A stretch of DNA of 64,000 nt from Limimaricola soesokkakensis (GTDB lineage Bacteria; Pseudomonadota; Alphaproteobacteria; Rhodobacterales; Rhodobacteraceae): positions 118,732 through 182,731 of the forward strand of contig NZ_FWFY01000008.1 in the NCBI RefSeq assembly GCF_900172345.1, written 5' to 3'. The position numbers were made by a program, and so were the translations under genes. Below are positions 63,913-64,000 of this stretch, piece after piece. Below the pieces are notes generated by a model. That model made no database searches. It was not told the origin of the DNA and saw nothing but the letters and a program-made list of their open reading frames with translations. Within the stretch, counting starts at the first letter, position 1; every line of letters begins with the position of its first letter.

Positions 63913-64000
63913 TTACTCGCCTGACTTCATTGCCTCCATCAGCTTTTCCCGGAAGACTTCGGCCGGGGTCCGGTAGCCCAGGCACTTCCGGGGCGTGGCG
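63913..64000 (-). CDS. IS30-family transposase C-terminus (partial, runs off edge)
   Basis: On the minus strand from the right edge the frame reads ATPRKCLGYRTPAEVFREKL then MEAMKSGE and a TAA stop at 63913-63915. This is the typical end of IS30-family transposases. It differs in sequence from the fragment at 62793-62900, so it is a separate copy. The rest lies beyond the window. Confidence 0.75.
   Translation of the reverse strand, partial: ATPRKCLGYRTPAEVFREKLMEAMKSGE

Overview
The window is high-GC DNA with dense, often overlapping genes, many ATGA junctions and occasional GTG or TTG starts. Gene content fits an alphaproteobacterium of the Rhodobacteraceae / Roseobacter type: heterotetrameric sarcosine oxidase, TRAP transporter, several ABC importers, a five-step histidine pathway through HutF and HutG, and a PuuE-UraD fusion. 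That placement is inferred from gene content; no rRNA or tRNA gene was seen. Most of the window is chromosomal catabolic and uptake functions. Only the right edge (about 62,790-64,000) is clearly insertion-sequence DNA.

Layout. 1-3,421: a sugar-type ABC importer split across divergent strands, with an IclR regulator and a dyad operator between. 3,500-5,278: gamma-glutamyltransferase. 5,530-10,359: purine/ureide catabolism (uraH, urate/xanthine permease, allA, puuE-uraD fusion, ureidoglycine aminohydrolase). 10,475-15,589: soxBDAG. 15,626-20,751: a PAS hybrid histidine kinase and a divergent MHYT-GGDEF-EAL protein. 20,966-24,489: a stand-alone adenylation-thiolation-reductase enzyme convergent with a short-chain dehydrogenase. 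24,783-26,150: an operon of four small genes, one with an MbcA/ParS-like C-terminus. 26,663-28,413: the wreck of a CheB-CheR-PAS-HWE kinase, next to an intact Crp/Fnr regulator. 29,442-30,690: pcm and small genes.

30,885-41,136 looks like one regulon: 5-oxoprolinase pxpBCA, a divergent MarR-like regulator, and a peptide-type ABC importer ending in an M14 metallopeptidase gene. Two near-identical 26-bp sites, one in each control region, tie the halves together. The inferred job is import and breakdown of a 5-oxoproline-containing or glutamyl compound. 41,410-45,490 holds small genes, a divergent pair of LuxR-type proteins (one without a DNA-binding domain), a thioesterase and a BON-MscS channel. 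45,746-50,513 encodes a GntR/FCD regulator fused in one frame to an Ldh_2-type dehydrogenase, followed by a complete TRAP transporter. This one-protein regulator-enzyme is among the most unusual items here.

50,544-54,850 carries oligopeptidase B, a LysR regulator and an NAD-binding reductase. 55,290-62,674 is a complete hut cluster: hutC, then hutI-hutH-hutG-hutU on the minus strand and divergent hutF, with a HutC-type operator between hutI and hutF. The best candidates for undescribed biology are the GntR-Ldh fusion with its TRAP importer, the A-T-R enzyme whose substrate-anchoring Asp is replaced by Ala, and the pxp/ABC/M14 regulon.
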